DNA from: Rhizobiaceae bacterium
Lineage (GTDB): Bacteria > Pseudomonadota > Alphaproteobacteria > Rhizobiales > Rhizobiaceae
Direction of reading: 5' to 3'
DNA length: 32,830 bases
Assembly (NCBI GenBank): GCA_019635715.1
Contig: JAHBYY010000051.1
Coordinates: forward strand, 1-32,830
The notes beneath the pieces are model-generated. The model did not search any database and was not told the DNA's origin. It was given only the letters and a program-made list of their open reading frames with translations. The position numbers and the translations under genes were made by a program. This document shows, piece after piece, positions 1 to 7,583 of this stretch. Each line of letters begins with the position of its first letter. Position 1 is the stretch's first letter.

Positions 1-168
1 AGTCAAAGCTCAGGGCTTCTGGTATTAGAGACAGTTTGGAAAAGCGTCAGGGTGGAGCGAAAAGGGTGATCTCGAGGCCCGGAGCGGAGCATACTTGCGG
101 TACGTGAGCCCCGAAACGCAGGAAATCGCCATTTGCAGGCCGCCCTCACGCAAATGCCGAACAGTCGC
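1..168. other. Non-coding left edge with inverted repeat; possible dispersed repeat
   Basis: No convincing gene is visible between the window edge and the stop codon of the SDR gene at 169. The stretch contains a perfect 7-bp inverted repeat, CATTTGC at 130-136 and GCAAATG at 150-156, enclosing a 13-nt loop, and an upstream G/C-rich part (about 75-125) that can also fold. The compact structured look is similar to the dispersed intergenic elements common in Mesorhizobium-like genomes, but this resemblance is from memory and is not verified. It could equally be the 3' end region of the SDR transcript or part of a small RNA. Confidence 0.3.
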
Positions 169-1149
169 TCAGCCCGGATACCAGATCTTGCGCGGATCCT
201 CGTCGGCGCGCCGATAATCCCAGGCCGCATCGACCAGCGCAGCGAGGTCGTAGCGCGGGCGCCAGCCGAGCTCGAAGCGCGCCCGCGTGTTGTCCAGCCA
301 GTTGGACCGGTAGTCGCTGGCGATCTCGATCGAGGGCAGGCCGCGGCTCTCGGCCAGATAGGCGGCAAGCGCGCCGTAGTCGACCGGCTCGTCCATGGCG
401 ATGTTGTAGAGACGTCCCTTGGTGCGCGGATTTCCGAGCGCCGCCAGGATCGCCGCGACGAGATCGTCGACATGCACGAAATTGCGTTTCAGCGGCCGGC
501 CGTGCGTGTCCAGCAGCAGCGGCACCGTGCCGGTCTCGCGGCAGCTCCTCGCCACGTCCGCCGGCACCAGCGTCTTCCAGTCCGGCCCGCCGAAGACGTC
601 GTCGCCGAACGACAGGCTGTAGCGGAAATCGTCCTTCTCCATGATCCACGGCGCGCGCAGGCAGCAGGCGTCGATGCCGTACTGGATGACGAATTGCTGC
701 ACCATCACCTCTTCCAGCACCTTCGAAAGCGCGTAGCAGCCGGGATAGGCCATGTGGGGCGTCGCCTCGGTCAGCGGTCCGTCATGCTCGTAGAAGAAGT
801 GCCCGACTGCTGCGTCGCCGCCGAGCAGGATGAACTGCCGGGCGGTCGGGCTCGTCCTGAAGCTTTCGAGCAGCCAGAACAGTCCCTTGACCGTCACGTC
901 CATCACGTCGTCGGGCGTATCCTTGCAGGTTGCGAGATGCACGACATGCGTCACGCCGGCCATCGCCCGTTCGACGCTGGCCCTGTCGGCGATGTTTCCC
1001 GTGACGACTTCGAGGCGGTCGCGCTCGGGCAGGCGGCGGTTGTGGCAAAGCGCGCGCAGCACGCTGTGCCGGTGCGACGGATCGGCGAGCAGCGCCGAAG
1101 TCAGGTTCGAGCCGACCTTGCCGGCGGCACCGGTGATCAGAATGCGCAT
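169..1149 (-). CDS. NAD(P)-dependent epimerase/dehydratase family (extended SDR), sugar-related
   Basis: This 326-residue protein is an extended short-chain dehydrogenase/reductase of the NAD-dependent epimerase/dehydratase type, a family that oxidises or epimerises sugars, sugar acids and nucleotide sugars in the cytoplasm. The N-terminus MRILITGAAGKVG carries the GxxGxxG dinucleotide-binding turn, and YALSK at 139-143 is the YxxxK catalytic pair. At the place where most relatives have the catalytic Ser/Thr (SSAAV-like), the sequence reads LGGDAAV (about 109-115), so the third catalytic residue appears replaced. The ATG at 1149 has a strong ribosome site (GAGGAGGAA) just upstream. It lies 22 bp downstream of the lacI-type gene on the same strand, so the two are probably co-transcribed. 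D-erythronate dehydrogenase (DenD) and uronate dehydrogenase belong to this superfamily and are possible identities; none can be fixed from sequence alone. Confidence 0.85.
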   Translation of the reverse strand: MRILITGAAGKVGSNLTSALLADPSHRHSVLRALCHNRRLPERDRLEVVTGNIADRASVERAMAGVTHVVHLATCKDTPDDVMDVTVKGLFWLLESFRTSPTARQFILLGGDAAVGHFFYEHDGPLTEATPHMAYPGCYALSKVLEEVMVQQFVIQYGIDACCLRAPWIMEKDDFRYSLSFGDDVFGGPDWKTLVPADVARSCRETGTVPLLLDTHGRPLKRNFVHVDDLVAAILAALGNPRTKGRLYNIAMDEPVDYGALAAYLAESRGLPSIEIASDYRSNWLDNTRARFELGWRPRYDLAALVDAAWDYRRADEDPRKIWYPG

Positions 1150-1171
1150 GTTTCCTCCTCGGAGGCGCCGC

Positions 1172-2275
1172 CTATGCGGACGCCGTGCGATCGGCCCGCC
1201 ATGTGGGTTCGGAAAGCGGCGAGGCGACCGACTGCCGTTCCACGAGAGGACACTCGACCTTGATCTGCGGCGGCTTCCGGCCCTGCCGGTGGGCCCCCTC
1301 GATCAGGTGCTCGACCGCCAGCCGTCCCATTTCCTGATGCGGCAGCAGCATGGTCGTCAGCGGCGGCCTGGCGAACTGCGCGATCTCGCGGTCGTCGTAG
1401 CCGATCACCGCGATGTCCTCGGGGATCCGCTTGCCCATCTCCTTCAGCGCCTCATAGCAGCCGAGCGCCATCAGGTCGTTGGAGCAGAAGATCGCCGTCG
1501 GCGGGTCGTCGAGCCGCATCAGCTCCAAAGTGTGCTCGAAGCCGGCCGAAGGCTCCCAGTTGCCCGGCCGGACGAGACGCGGATCGAAGGTGATCTCGCG
1601 GCTTGCCAGCGCCTGGCGGTAGCCCTTGAGGCGGTCGCGCGACGCCTCCATCCACACCTCGCCCTGGATGAAGCCGATCCGGCGATGACCGGCCTCGAGC
1701 AGGCGCTCCGTCGCCTCGCGTCCCCCGACCACCTCGCCAGGCACGATCGAGCCGATCGATCTGTCCGCGACGTAGCAGTTGAGAAGAACCGCCGGCACGC
1801 CCGCGGGAAGGTGCGGAGCGCCGATCTCGCGCGTCTGGATCGTCCCCCAGATGACCCCGGCCAGCGGCAGCCCGGCCATGCGCGCCAGCGCGGCTTCCTC
1901 GATCTCCGGATCGCCGCGCGTCACCGTCATGCTGAGGGTCAGGCCGTGTTCCCAGGCCTTTTCCCGCGCCCCCGCGGCCGCAAGCGCCATCCAGGGGTCG
2001 GTCGAGATCTCGTCGACGACGAAGCCGATGACGGTGCGGTCGACCGGCGTGTTCGCCGCGGTCCCGCGCTTCACCAGCCTGTAGTCGAGCGCCCGCGCCG
2101 CCTCCAGGACGCGCTGCCGGGTCTGCTCGGAAAGCCGCACGCCGAGCGCATCGTTGAGGACTAGCGAGACGGTGGTTTGCGAAACGCCGGCCAACCCTGC
2201 CACCTCGACCATGGTAGCCTGCCTCCGCCGCGCCTTGCCGGAAGCGGGACGGCCCTTGCCATTGCCTGCCGTCAC
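1172..2275 (-). CDS. LacI-family transcriptional repressor
   Basis: The protein has a LacI-type helix-turn-helix near its N-terminus (VEVAGLAGVSQTTVSLVLND) followed by a periplasmic-binding-protein-like effector domain ending in the usual GYDD...PPLTTM...M region. Such proteins bind a palindromic operator as dimers or tetramers and release it on binding a sugar. The frame stays open upstream to a TTG at 2377, but that extension is AT-rich, overlaps the promoter region and is not family-like. The GTG at 2275 gives 367 residues with a short basic tail before the helix-turn-helix and is preferred; the ATG at 2212 would begin inside the first helix. It is divergent from the sugar importer and 22 bp upstream of the SDR gene, so it most likely controls both. 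The inducer is unknown. Confidence 0.9.
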   Translation of the reverse strand: MTAGNGKGRPASGKARRRQATMVEVAGLAGVSQTTVSLVLNDALGVRLSEQTRQRVLEAARALDYRLVKRGTAANTPVDRTVIGFVVDEISTDPWMALAAAGAREKAWEHGLTLSMTVTRGDPEIEEAALARMAGLPLAGVIWGTIQTREIGAPHLPAGVPAVLLNCYVADRSIGSIVPGEVVGGREATERLLEAGHRRIGFIQGEVWMEASRDRLKGYRQALASREITFDPRLVRPGNWEPSAGFEHTLELMRLDDPPTAIFCSNDLMALGCYEALKEMGKRIPEDIAVIGYDDREIAQFARPPLTTMLLPHQEMGRLAVEHLIEGAHRQGRKPPQIKVECPLVERQSVASPLSEPTWRADRTASA

Positions 2276-2390
2276 GGCGCGCGCCTGCCGGCTGCGGGGC
2301 GGGACACTGGCTGCGGGGCAGGTGAGGGCGGCGACATTATCATCATAACGCTTTGTATTATCATTATCTTTCTGCAATGCAACTTTCAGC

Positions 2391-2409
2391 GTTGACTAAT
2401 ATTAGCAAC
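2391..2409. promoter_or_regulatory. AT-rich palindrome, candidate LacI-type operator
   Basis: A perfect 10-bp palindrome CTAATATTAG (2396-2405) is flanked by GTTG on the left (2391-2394, then one extra A) and CAAC on the right (2406-2409), giving a near-perfect 19-bp dyad. It lies between the divergent lacI-type gene and the ABC binding-protein gene and overlaps a TTGACT -35-like hexamer. An AT-rich dyad stands out in this GC-rich genome and is a natural candidate for the repressor site. Function is inferred from position and symmetry only. Confidence 0.5.
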
Positions 2410-2420
2410 GATGGAACACT
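2392..2420 (+). promoter_or_regulatory. Candidate promoter of the sugar ABC transporter operon
   Basis: TTGACT at 2392-2397 is followed after 17 bp by AACACT at 2415-2420, a weak match to a housekeeping -35/-10 pair (5 of 6 and 3 of 6). The -35 overlaps the candidate operator. About 73 bp separate the -10 from the ATG at 2494. The call is tentative because the -10 match is poor. Confidence 0.3.
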
Positions 2421-2493
2421 TTTGAAAGCGGCGACAACGACCGCGCCTTCGCGCCACTCGGCTCGAACAGCAAACTACGTTTCGGAGGAAGCC

Positions 2494-3441
2494 ATGAAGC
2501 AATGGATTTTTGCCGCTTGCGCGGCCGCGATCGCTTTGAATGCCGGCGCAGCTATGGCGCAGGAAAAGAAGCAGTTGGCATTCGTCGTCAATGCCGCCTC
2601 GGACTTCTGGAAGCTGGCCGAGGCCGGCGTCAAGAAGGCGCAGGCCGAGCTGCCCGACTATGAGCTGCAGTTCAAATATCCCGCGCAGGGCACCGCCGCC
2701 CTGCAGAACGCGTTGATGGACGATTTGGTCGCCGCCGGCACCGATGCGATCATGATCTCCTCCGTCGACCCGAAGACCTCGATCGACGCCTTCAACCGCA
2801 TCGCCGCGCAGGTGCCGCTGTTCACCACCGACAGCGACGCACCCGATTCCAACCGCATCGCCTATCTCGGCTCGTCCAACACCGACGCCGGCGTGCAGGC
2901 CGGCGAGATCGCCGTCAAGGCGCTTGCGGGCGGCGGCAAGTGCATGGGCTTCGTCGGCTTCCTCGGCGCCGACAATGCCAAGGAGCGCATCGCCGGCTTC
3001 CGGCAGGCGGTCGACGGCAAGGGCATCGAACTGGTCGACGTGCGCGGCGACGACGTCGATTTCGCCCGGGCCCGCTCGAATGTCGACGACGTGCTGGCCG
3101 CCAACCCCGAGATCAACTGCATGGTCGGCTTCTACTCCTACAATCCGCCGAAGATCTACGAAGCGCTGCAGGCGGCCGGCAAGCTCGGACAGATCACCGT
3201 CATCGCCTTCGACGAGGATCCGGTGACGCTCGGCGCGGTGCGTGAAGGCAGCTTCGCCGGCACGGTCGTCCAGCAGCCGTTCGAATGGGGCTATCAGGGC
3301 ATGAAGCTGATGGCGAAGTATCTCGAGGGCGACAAGTCGTCGATCCCCGAGAACAAGCTGATCATCGTGCCGACCAAGGTCATCGACAAGGCCAATGTCG
3401 ACCAGTTCGAGGCGGACCTGAAGAAGGCGATCAACGGCTGA
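2494..3441 (+). CDS. Ribose-type sugar ABC transporter, periplasmic binding protein
   Basis: This 315-residue protein is a cluster-B substrate-binding protein (Peripla_BP_4, RbsB-like) that would capture a sugar or polyol in the periplasm and deliver it to the importer encoded just downstream. A signal peptide is evident: K2, a hydrophobic stretch about 5-18 and an AMA-QE cleavage site near residue 22. The mature part begins QLAFVVNAASDFWKLAEAGV, the usual first strand of the family, and contains the hinge-side sequence VIAFDEDPVTL. The ATG at 2494 is chosen because GGAGGAA lies at 2484-2490; the open frame extends further upstream without ribosome site or family homology. It is first in the operon and is followed by an 18-bp perfect stem-loop, which could explain a higher yield of binding protein than of membrane components. 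The ligand cannot be deduced. Confidence 0.92.
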   Translation: MKQWIFAACAAAIALNAGAAMAQEKKQLAFVVNAASDFWKLAEAGVKKAQAELPDYELQFKYPAQGTAALQNALMDDLVAAGTDAIMISSVDPKTSIDAFNRIAAQVPLFTTDSDAPDSNRIAYLGSSNTDAGVQAGEIAVKALAGGGKCMGFVGFLGADNAKERIAGFRQAVDGKGIELVDVRGDDVDFARARSNVDDVLAANPEINCMVGFYSYNPPKIYEALQAAGKLGQITVIAFDEDPVTLGAVREGSFAGTVVQQPFEWGYQGMKLMAKYLEGDKSSIPENKLIIVPTKVIDKANVDQFEADLKKAING

Positions 3442-3448
3442 TCACCTT

Positions 3449-3487
3449 GCAGCGCGGCCGGCCATTCTCAATGGCCGGCCGCGCTGC
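3449..3487 (+). terminator. Perfect 18-bp stem-loop between binding-protein and ATPase genes
   Basis: The left arm at 3449-3466 (GCAGCGCGGCCGGCCATT) is exactly complementary to the right arm at 3470-3487, with a 3-nt CTC loop. TATTTTG follows, a short T-rich tail. It starts 8 nt after the binding-protein stop and ends 41 nt before the ATPase start. Such a hairpin can act as a partial terminator or protect the upstream message from 3' exonucleases, both giving excess binding protein. The structure is seen directly; the role is inferred. Confidence 0.8.
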
Positions 3488-3528
3488 TATTTTGTCCGCG
3501 CAGTCCCCGTCGCCACCGAGCCCGCTTC

Positions 3529-5046
3529 ATGGCCGAGCCCTTCCTTGAGCTTGTCGGCATCACCAAGACGTTTCCGGGCGTGGCCGCGCTGAGCGACGTG
3601 ACGTTCTCCATCGCGCCGGGCGAAGTGGTCGGGCTCGTCGGCGAGAACGGGGCAGGCAAGTCGACCTTGATGAAGATCCTGGGCGGCGTCACGCAGCCGA
3701 CGGCCGGCGAACTGCGCGTCGACGGCGCGAGGCGCGACAGCTTCAGCGTGCCGGATGCGATCAGGTCCGGCATCGCCTTCGTCCATCAGGAACTCAACCT
3801 GTTCGACAATCTGGACGTGGCCGCCAACATCTTCATCGGCCGCGAGCCGTTGAAGGGCGGCCCGCTGCGCCTGGTCGACCGGGAGGCGCTGCGGGCCCAG
3901 GTGGAACCGCTCCTGGCGCGCCTCAAGGTCGGCTACGGCGCCCGCACCCCGGTGCGCGACCTGTCGATCGCCCAGCAGCAGCTCCTCGAAATCGTCAAGG
4001 CGCTGTCGCTCAGGTCGCGGCTGGTCATCATGGACGAGCCGACCTCCAGCCTGACGCTGACCGAGACGGACCGGCTCATGTCGGTGATCGACGAATTGCG
4101 CGCCGACGGCGTCGGCATCATCTTCATCTCCCACCGGCTCCACGAGGTGGAGCGCTGCGCCGACCGTGTCGTGGTGCTGCGCGACGGGCGCATGGTCGGC
4201 GAGCTCGCCAAAGGCGAAATCACCCATGAGCGGATGATCCGCCTGATGATCGGCCGCGATCTGAAATCGCTCTATACGCCGCCGAAGGCGCCGCCCGGCG
4301 CCACGGCGCTGGCGATCGACGATGTCGTCACCTCCACCTATCCCGGCAAGCGCGTCAGCCTGGAGGTCAGGAGCGGCGAAATTCTCGGGCTCGCCGGATT
4401 GGTCGGTTCGGGGCGGACGGAACTCGCCAATGCGGTGTTCGGCATCGAGCCGCTGCTCGGCGGCTCCGTCAGCCTGGACGGAACCCGGCTGCGCATCGAC
4501 AGCCCGCGCGACGCCATCCGCCAGGGCATCTACCTCGCCCCGGAGGACCGCAAGAGCTTCGGCCTGCTGCTCGACTTCCCGATCGTCGACAACATCTCTT
4601 TGCCCGACCTTGCGTCCTACGCATCCGCGTCGCTGGTGAACCGCGGGCGCGAGATCGAGAATGCCGACCGGCAGAAGCAGCGGCTCAATATCCGCGCGCC
4701 CAACGTCACGACCCGCGTCGGGACGCTGTCCGGAGGCAATCAGCAGAAGGTGGTGCTGGCGAAATGGCTGTCGATGAAGCCGCGCGTCATCATCTTCGAC
4801 GAGCCGACGCGCGGCGTCGACGTCGGCGCCAAGAAGGAAATCTACGAGCTGCTGCGGGCGTTGAGCGACGCGGGCGTCGCGATCCTGATGATTTCGAGCG
4901 ACATGGAAGAGGTGGTCGGGGTCAGCGACCGCGTCGCCGTGATGCACGAGGGAACGATCAGCGGCTTCCTGCGGCGGGATGAGCTCAGCGAACACAGCGT
5001 GCTGCGTCTGGCGGTCGGCACCACGGCGACAAAGGGGACTGCATGA
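3529..5046 (+). CDS. Sugar ABC transporter ATP-binding protein (RbsA/XylG/MglA type)
   Basis: A 505-residue protein with two fused ABC ATPase domains, as in RbsA, XylG and MglA, which powers sugar import at the inner membrane. In the first domain GENGAGKST (38-46) is Walker A, LSIAQQQ (145-151) the signature and LVIMDEP (165-171) Walker B, with the switch histidine at H202. In the second domain Walker A is degenerate (GLVGSGRTE), LSGGNQQ (400-406) is the signature and VIIFDEP is Walker B, which is the normal asymmetric pattern of the family. Its stop overlaps the permease start by ATGA, indicating translational coupling. It is separated from the binding-protein gene by 87 bp that contain the long stem-loop. 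Confidence 0.95.
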   Translation: MAEPFLELVGITKTFPGVAALSDVTFSIAPGEVVGLVGENGAGKSTLMKILGGVTQPTAGELRVDGARRDSFSVPDAIRSGIAFVHQELNLFDNLDVAANIFIGREPLKGGPLRLVDREALRAQVEPLLARLKVGYGARTPVRDLSIAQQQLLEIVKALSLRSRLVIMDEPTSSLTLTETDRLMSVIDELRADGVGIIFISHRLHEVERCADRVVVLRDGRMVGELAKGEITHERMIRLMIGRDLKSLYTPPKAPPGATALAIDDVVTSTYPGKRVSLEVRSGEILGLAGLVGSGRTELANAVFGIEPLLGGSVSLDGTRLRIDSPRDAIRQGIYLAPEDRKSFGLLLDFPIVDNISLPDLASYASASLVNRGREIENADRQKQRLNIRAPNVTTRVGTLSGGNQQKVVLAKWLSMKPRVIIFDEPTRGVDVGAKKEIYELLRALSDAGVAILMISSDMEEVVGVSDRVAVMHEGTISGFLRRDELSEHSVLRLAVGTTATKGTA

Positions 5047-5993
5047 ACCGGAAAGACCTCGGGCTCCTCGTCCTGATCGTCGTGGTGGCGACCATCGTGG
5101 CGATCCGCCAGCCGCTGTTCATCGCGCCGGTGAACATCGCCAACACCGCCAACCTGATCGGCCTGTTCGGATTGTTCTCGATCGCCCAGGCCTTCGTCAT
5201 CATCACCGGCGGCATCGAGCTCTCGGTCGGCTCGATCATCGCGCTGCTCGGCGTGCTGTTCGTCGACCTCGTGGTCAACCAGGGCATGCCCTGGCCGTTC
5301 GCGGCCCTGCTGATGATCGGGCTGGGCGCGCTGATGGGGCTGGCGCACGGGCTGCTGATCACCCGCATGAAGATCCAGCCCTTCATCGTCACGCTGTGCG
5401 GGCTGCTGATCTATCGCGGCGTGGCGCGCTTCTATACCGGCGACGGCACCGCCGGCTTCACCTTCGGGGCAAGTTTTCCGACCCTGGAATGGCTGACCAT
5501 GGGCCGAAGCTGGGGCGTTCCGCATTCCTTCATCGCGATGATCGTCGTGGCTGCGGTGATGTGGGTGGTGCTGCACCGGTCGGTGTTCGGCCGCCATCTC
5601 TTCGCCGTCGGCAAGAACGAGGAGGCGGCGCGCTATTCCGGCATCGCCACCAATCGCGTCATCATCGCGGCCTATGTCATCTGCACGGTGCTGACGGCGA
5701 TCTCGGCGATCTTCTTCGCCATGTACACGCGCTCCATCTCGCCGTCCTCGCACGGCAATTTCTACGAGCTCTACGCGATCGCCGCCGCCGTGCTCGGCGG
5801 CTGTTCGCTGCGCGGCGGCGAGGGCTCGATCGTCGGCGTGGTGCTCGGCACCGTGCTGCTGCAGGTGCTGCAGAACCTCGTCAACCTGCTCGGCATCCCG
5901 AGCTCCTTGAACTTCGCGGTGATGGGCTCGGTGATCCTGATCGGCGTGCTGGCCGATCAGCAGATCTCGCGCTACCGGCTGCGCGGAAAATAG
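5043..5993 (+). CDS. Sugar ABC transporter permease (RbsC type)
   Basis: This 316-residue hydrophobic protein is a BPD_transp_2 permease and would form the transmembrane channel of the importer, probably as a homodimer since only one permease gene is present. Family features are visible: the stretch ITGGIELSVGSIIAL (about 59-73), the region FIVTLCGLLIYRGVARFYT, and the cytoplasmic-loop segment FAVGKNEEAARYSGIAT, which contacts the ATPase. Roughly eight to ten membrane segments can be traced. The start ATG at 5043 overlaps the ATPase stop by 4 bp. The last 22 bp overlap the 3' end of the convergent dehydrogenase gene, so there is no room for an ordinary terminator between them. Confidence 0.94.
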   Translation: MNRKDLGLLVLIVVVATIVAIRQPLFIAPVNIANTANLIGLFGLFSIAQAFVIITGGIELSVGSIIALLGVLFVDLVVNQGMPWPFAALLMIGLGALMGLAHGLLITRMKIQPFIVTLCGLLIYRGVARFYTGDGTAGFTFGASFPTLEWLTMGRSWGVPHSFIAMIVVAAVMWVVLHRSVFGRHLFAVGKNEEAARYSGIATNRVIIAAYVICTVLTAISAIFFAMYTRSISPSSHGNFYELYAIAAAVLGGCSLRGGEGSIVGVVLGTVLLQVLQNLVNLLGIPSSLNFAVMGSVILIGVLADQQISRYRLRGK

Positions 5994-7411
5994 GGCCTGC
6001 CGGCCGACGCCTTGCCGACCTCGGCGATCAGCCGGTCGCGCAGCCGGCTGCCGCTTGCGAAGCCGGCTGCCTCGAAGACCGGGCCGGCGAGGTCGGCCGT
6101 CGGCCGGCCGCCAGCGAAGATCGCGTCCAGGCGCGCATCGAGCGGGTCGGTGAAGCGCCGGGCCGTGCCGTCGCCGCCGCGGGCGGCGCACGCGGCGATC
6201 CACGCCGCGACGACGAGCGCCAGAGTTTCGATCGAGCGGCCGGCTTCCAGACGTTCGAGCGCCGGCGCGATGATCCGCTGCGGCAGCTTCTGGCTGCCGT
6301 CGGTGGCGATCTGCCGGGTCTGGTGGGCCAGCGCGGTATTTGCGAACCTCGCCGCCAGCCGCCGCCGGTAGTCGAGCGGGTCGAGACCGGCTTCGCCCGG
6401 CAGGGTCGCCGACGTCTCGTCCCAAAGCGCTTCGACGATGGCGCGGATCGCCGGATCGGCAAAGGCGGCGTCGACGGTGGCGTGGCCGGCGAGCAGCCCC
6501 AGATAGGCGATGGCCGAGTGGGCACCGTTCAGCATGCGCAGCTTCATCGTCTCGTAGGGCGTGACGTCTTCGACCATCGTCACGCCGAACCGTTCCCACC
6601 GTGGCCGTCCGGCCGGAAAATCGTCCTCGACGACCCATTGGAAGAAGGGCTCGGCGACGACGGGCCAGGCGTCGTCCAGCCCGAGGCCGGCCGAGATGCG
6701 CTCCCTGTCTCCATCGGCGGTCGCCGGGACGATCCTGTCGACCATGCAGGACGGAAACGCCACATGCCGGGCGATTTGGTCTGCCAGGACCGGCGAGCGG
6801 CGGCCGGCGAAATCGACGATCACCTGGCGCAGCGCCTTGCCGTTGGCCGGGAGGTTGTCGCAGGAAAGGAGCGTGAAGGGCTGCGTTCCGGCCTCGAAGC
6901 GCCTGGCGAGGGCCTCCGTCAGCAATCCATGCACGGTTCGCGGCATGTCCGGATTGGCGAGGTCGTGGACGACATCGCCGTGATCGGCGTCGAGCGAACC
7001 GTCCGGGCGGCGCAGATAGGCCTTCTCCGTCACCGTCAGCATGACGATCCGGATGCGGGGATCGACCATTGCGTCGAGCAGCGCCGAGGGATTTTCGGGC
7101 GCCGATATCATATCGAGCAGCGAGCCGACGACGCGCAGCGACTGGCTGTCCCCGTCGCGGACCGAAAGTCCGTAGCAGAAGTCCTGCGGGGAAAGCGCGT
7201 CGCGCGTCGCGGTGCTCCGCAGCGATGCCCCGAGGATCGCCCAGTCCTTCTGTCCCGCCGCCAGGCAGTCGTCGATCACCGGCGCCTGGTGTGCCCGGTG
7301 GAAGGCGCCGACCCCGATATGCAGGATCCCGGCCAACACCGTCCCGCGATCATAGGTCGGCCGCTGCACATCCGGGCGCAGTCGGTGGAGCGTTTTCTCG
7401 GACAGCCGCAT
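5972..7411 (-). CDS. Mannitol 2-dehydrogenase / fructuronate reductase family (polyol dehydrogenase)
   Basis: The 479-residue protein belongs to the long-chain polyol-specific dehydrogenases (mannitol, arabinitol and sorbitol dehydrogenases; fructuronate and tagaturonate reductases), which interconvert a polyol or aldonate and a ketose or keto-acid with NAD(P). Seen are the N-terminal dinucleotide-binding sequence HIGVGAFHRAHQ (31-42) and the KxxxxNxxH catalytic signature (K290, N295, H298). The ATG at 7411 is chosen because GGAGGA lies directly upstream; the frame continues a few codons further without support. It converges on the permease, overlapping it by 22 bp, and is divergent from the cupin gene with a 172-bp gap. 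Location beside a LacI-controlled importer suggests that it oxidises the imported compound. Substrate specificity within the family cannot be read from these motifs. Confidence 0.92.
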   Translation of the reverse strand: MRLSEKTLHRLRPDVQRPTYDRGTVLAGILHIGVGAFHRAHQAPVIDDCLAAGQKDWAILGASLRSTATRDALSPQDFCYGLSVRDGDSQSLRVVGSLLDMISAPENPSALLDAMVDPRIRIVMLTVTEKAYLRRPDGSLDADHGDVVHDLANPDMPRTVHGLLTEALARRFEAGTQPFTLLSCDNLPANGKALRQVIVDFAGRRSPVLADQIARHVAFPSCMVDRIVPATADGDRERISAGLGLDDAWPVVAEPFFQWVVEDDFPAGRPRWERFGVTMVEDVTPYETMKLRMLNGAHSAIAYLGLLAGHATVDAAFADPAIRAIVEALWDETSATLPGEAGLDPLDYRRRLAARFANTALAHQTRQIATDGSQKLPQRIIAPALERLEAGRSIETLALVVAAWIAACAARGGDGTARRFTDPLDARLDAIFAGGRPTADLAGPVFEAAGFASGSRLRDRLIAEVGKASAGRPYFPRSR

Positions 7412-7483
7412 GAGGATCCTCCCCGCGACCAATCTCGCAGATTCGCCGGCGCGTTGCGAAGCCGGACGGACATTTGCCTATAG

Positions 7484-7512
7484 TTGACGCGGTGCGTGCG
7501 CGTCCCTACCGT
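7484..7512 (+). promoter_or_regulatory. Candidate promoter for cupin / Hyi-like genes
   Basis: In the 172-bp gap between the divergent dehydrogenase and cupin genes, TTGACG (7484-7489) is followed after 17 bp by TACCGT (7507-7512). The -35 is good and the -10 poor. No clear operator palindrome was seen in the gap. Confidence 0.25.
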
Positions 7513-7583
7513 CGATCCGGACGCGACGACCGGAAGGGAAGCCCCCGGCGGACACCTCGTCAGCGCAACGCAGGACATGCAGC

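Noticed and set aside
2276-2377. N-terminal extension of the LacI-type protein from TTG 2377
   Set aside because: The extra residues are encoded by AT-rich promoter DNA, TTG is a rare start, and LacI proteins have only a short tail before the helix-turn-helix.
4842-6638. Long minus-strand frame opposite the ATPase and permease genes
   Set aside because: Arg/Gly/His-rich low-complexity translation without family features; both real genes on the plus strand have complete motifs.
4979-7483. Very long plus-strand frame across permease and dehydrogenase genes
   Set aside because: It runs through two well-supported genes in other frames and has no recognisable domain.
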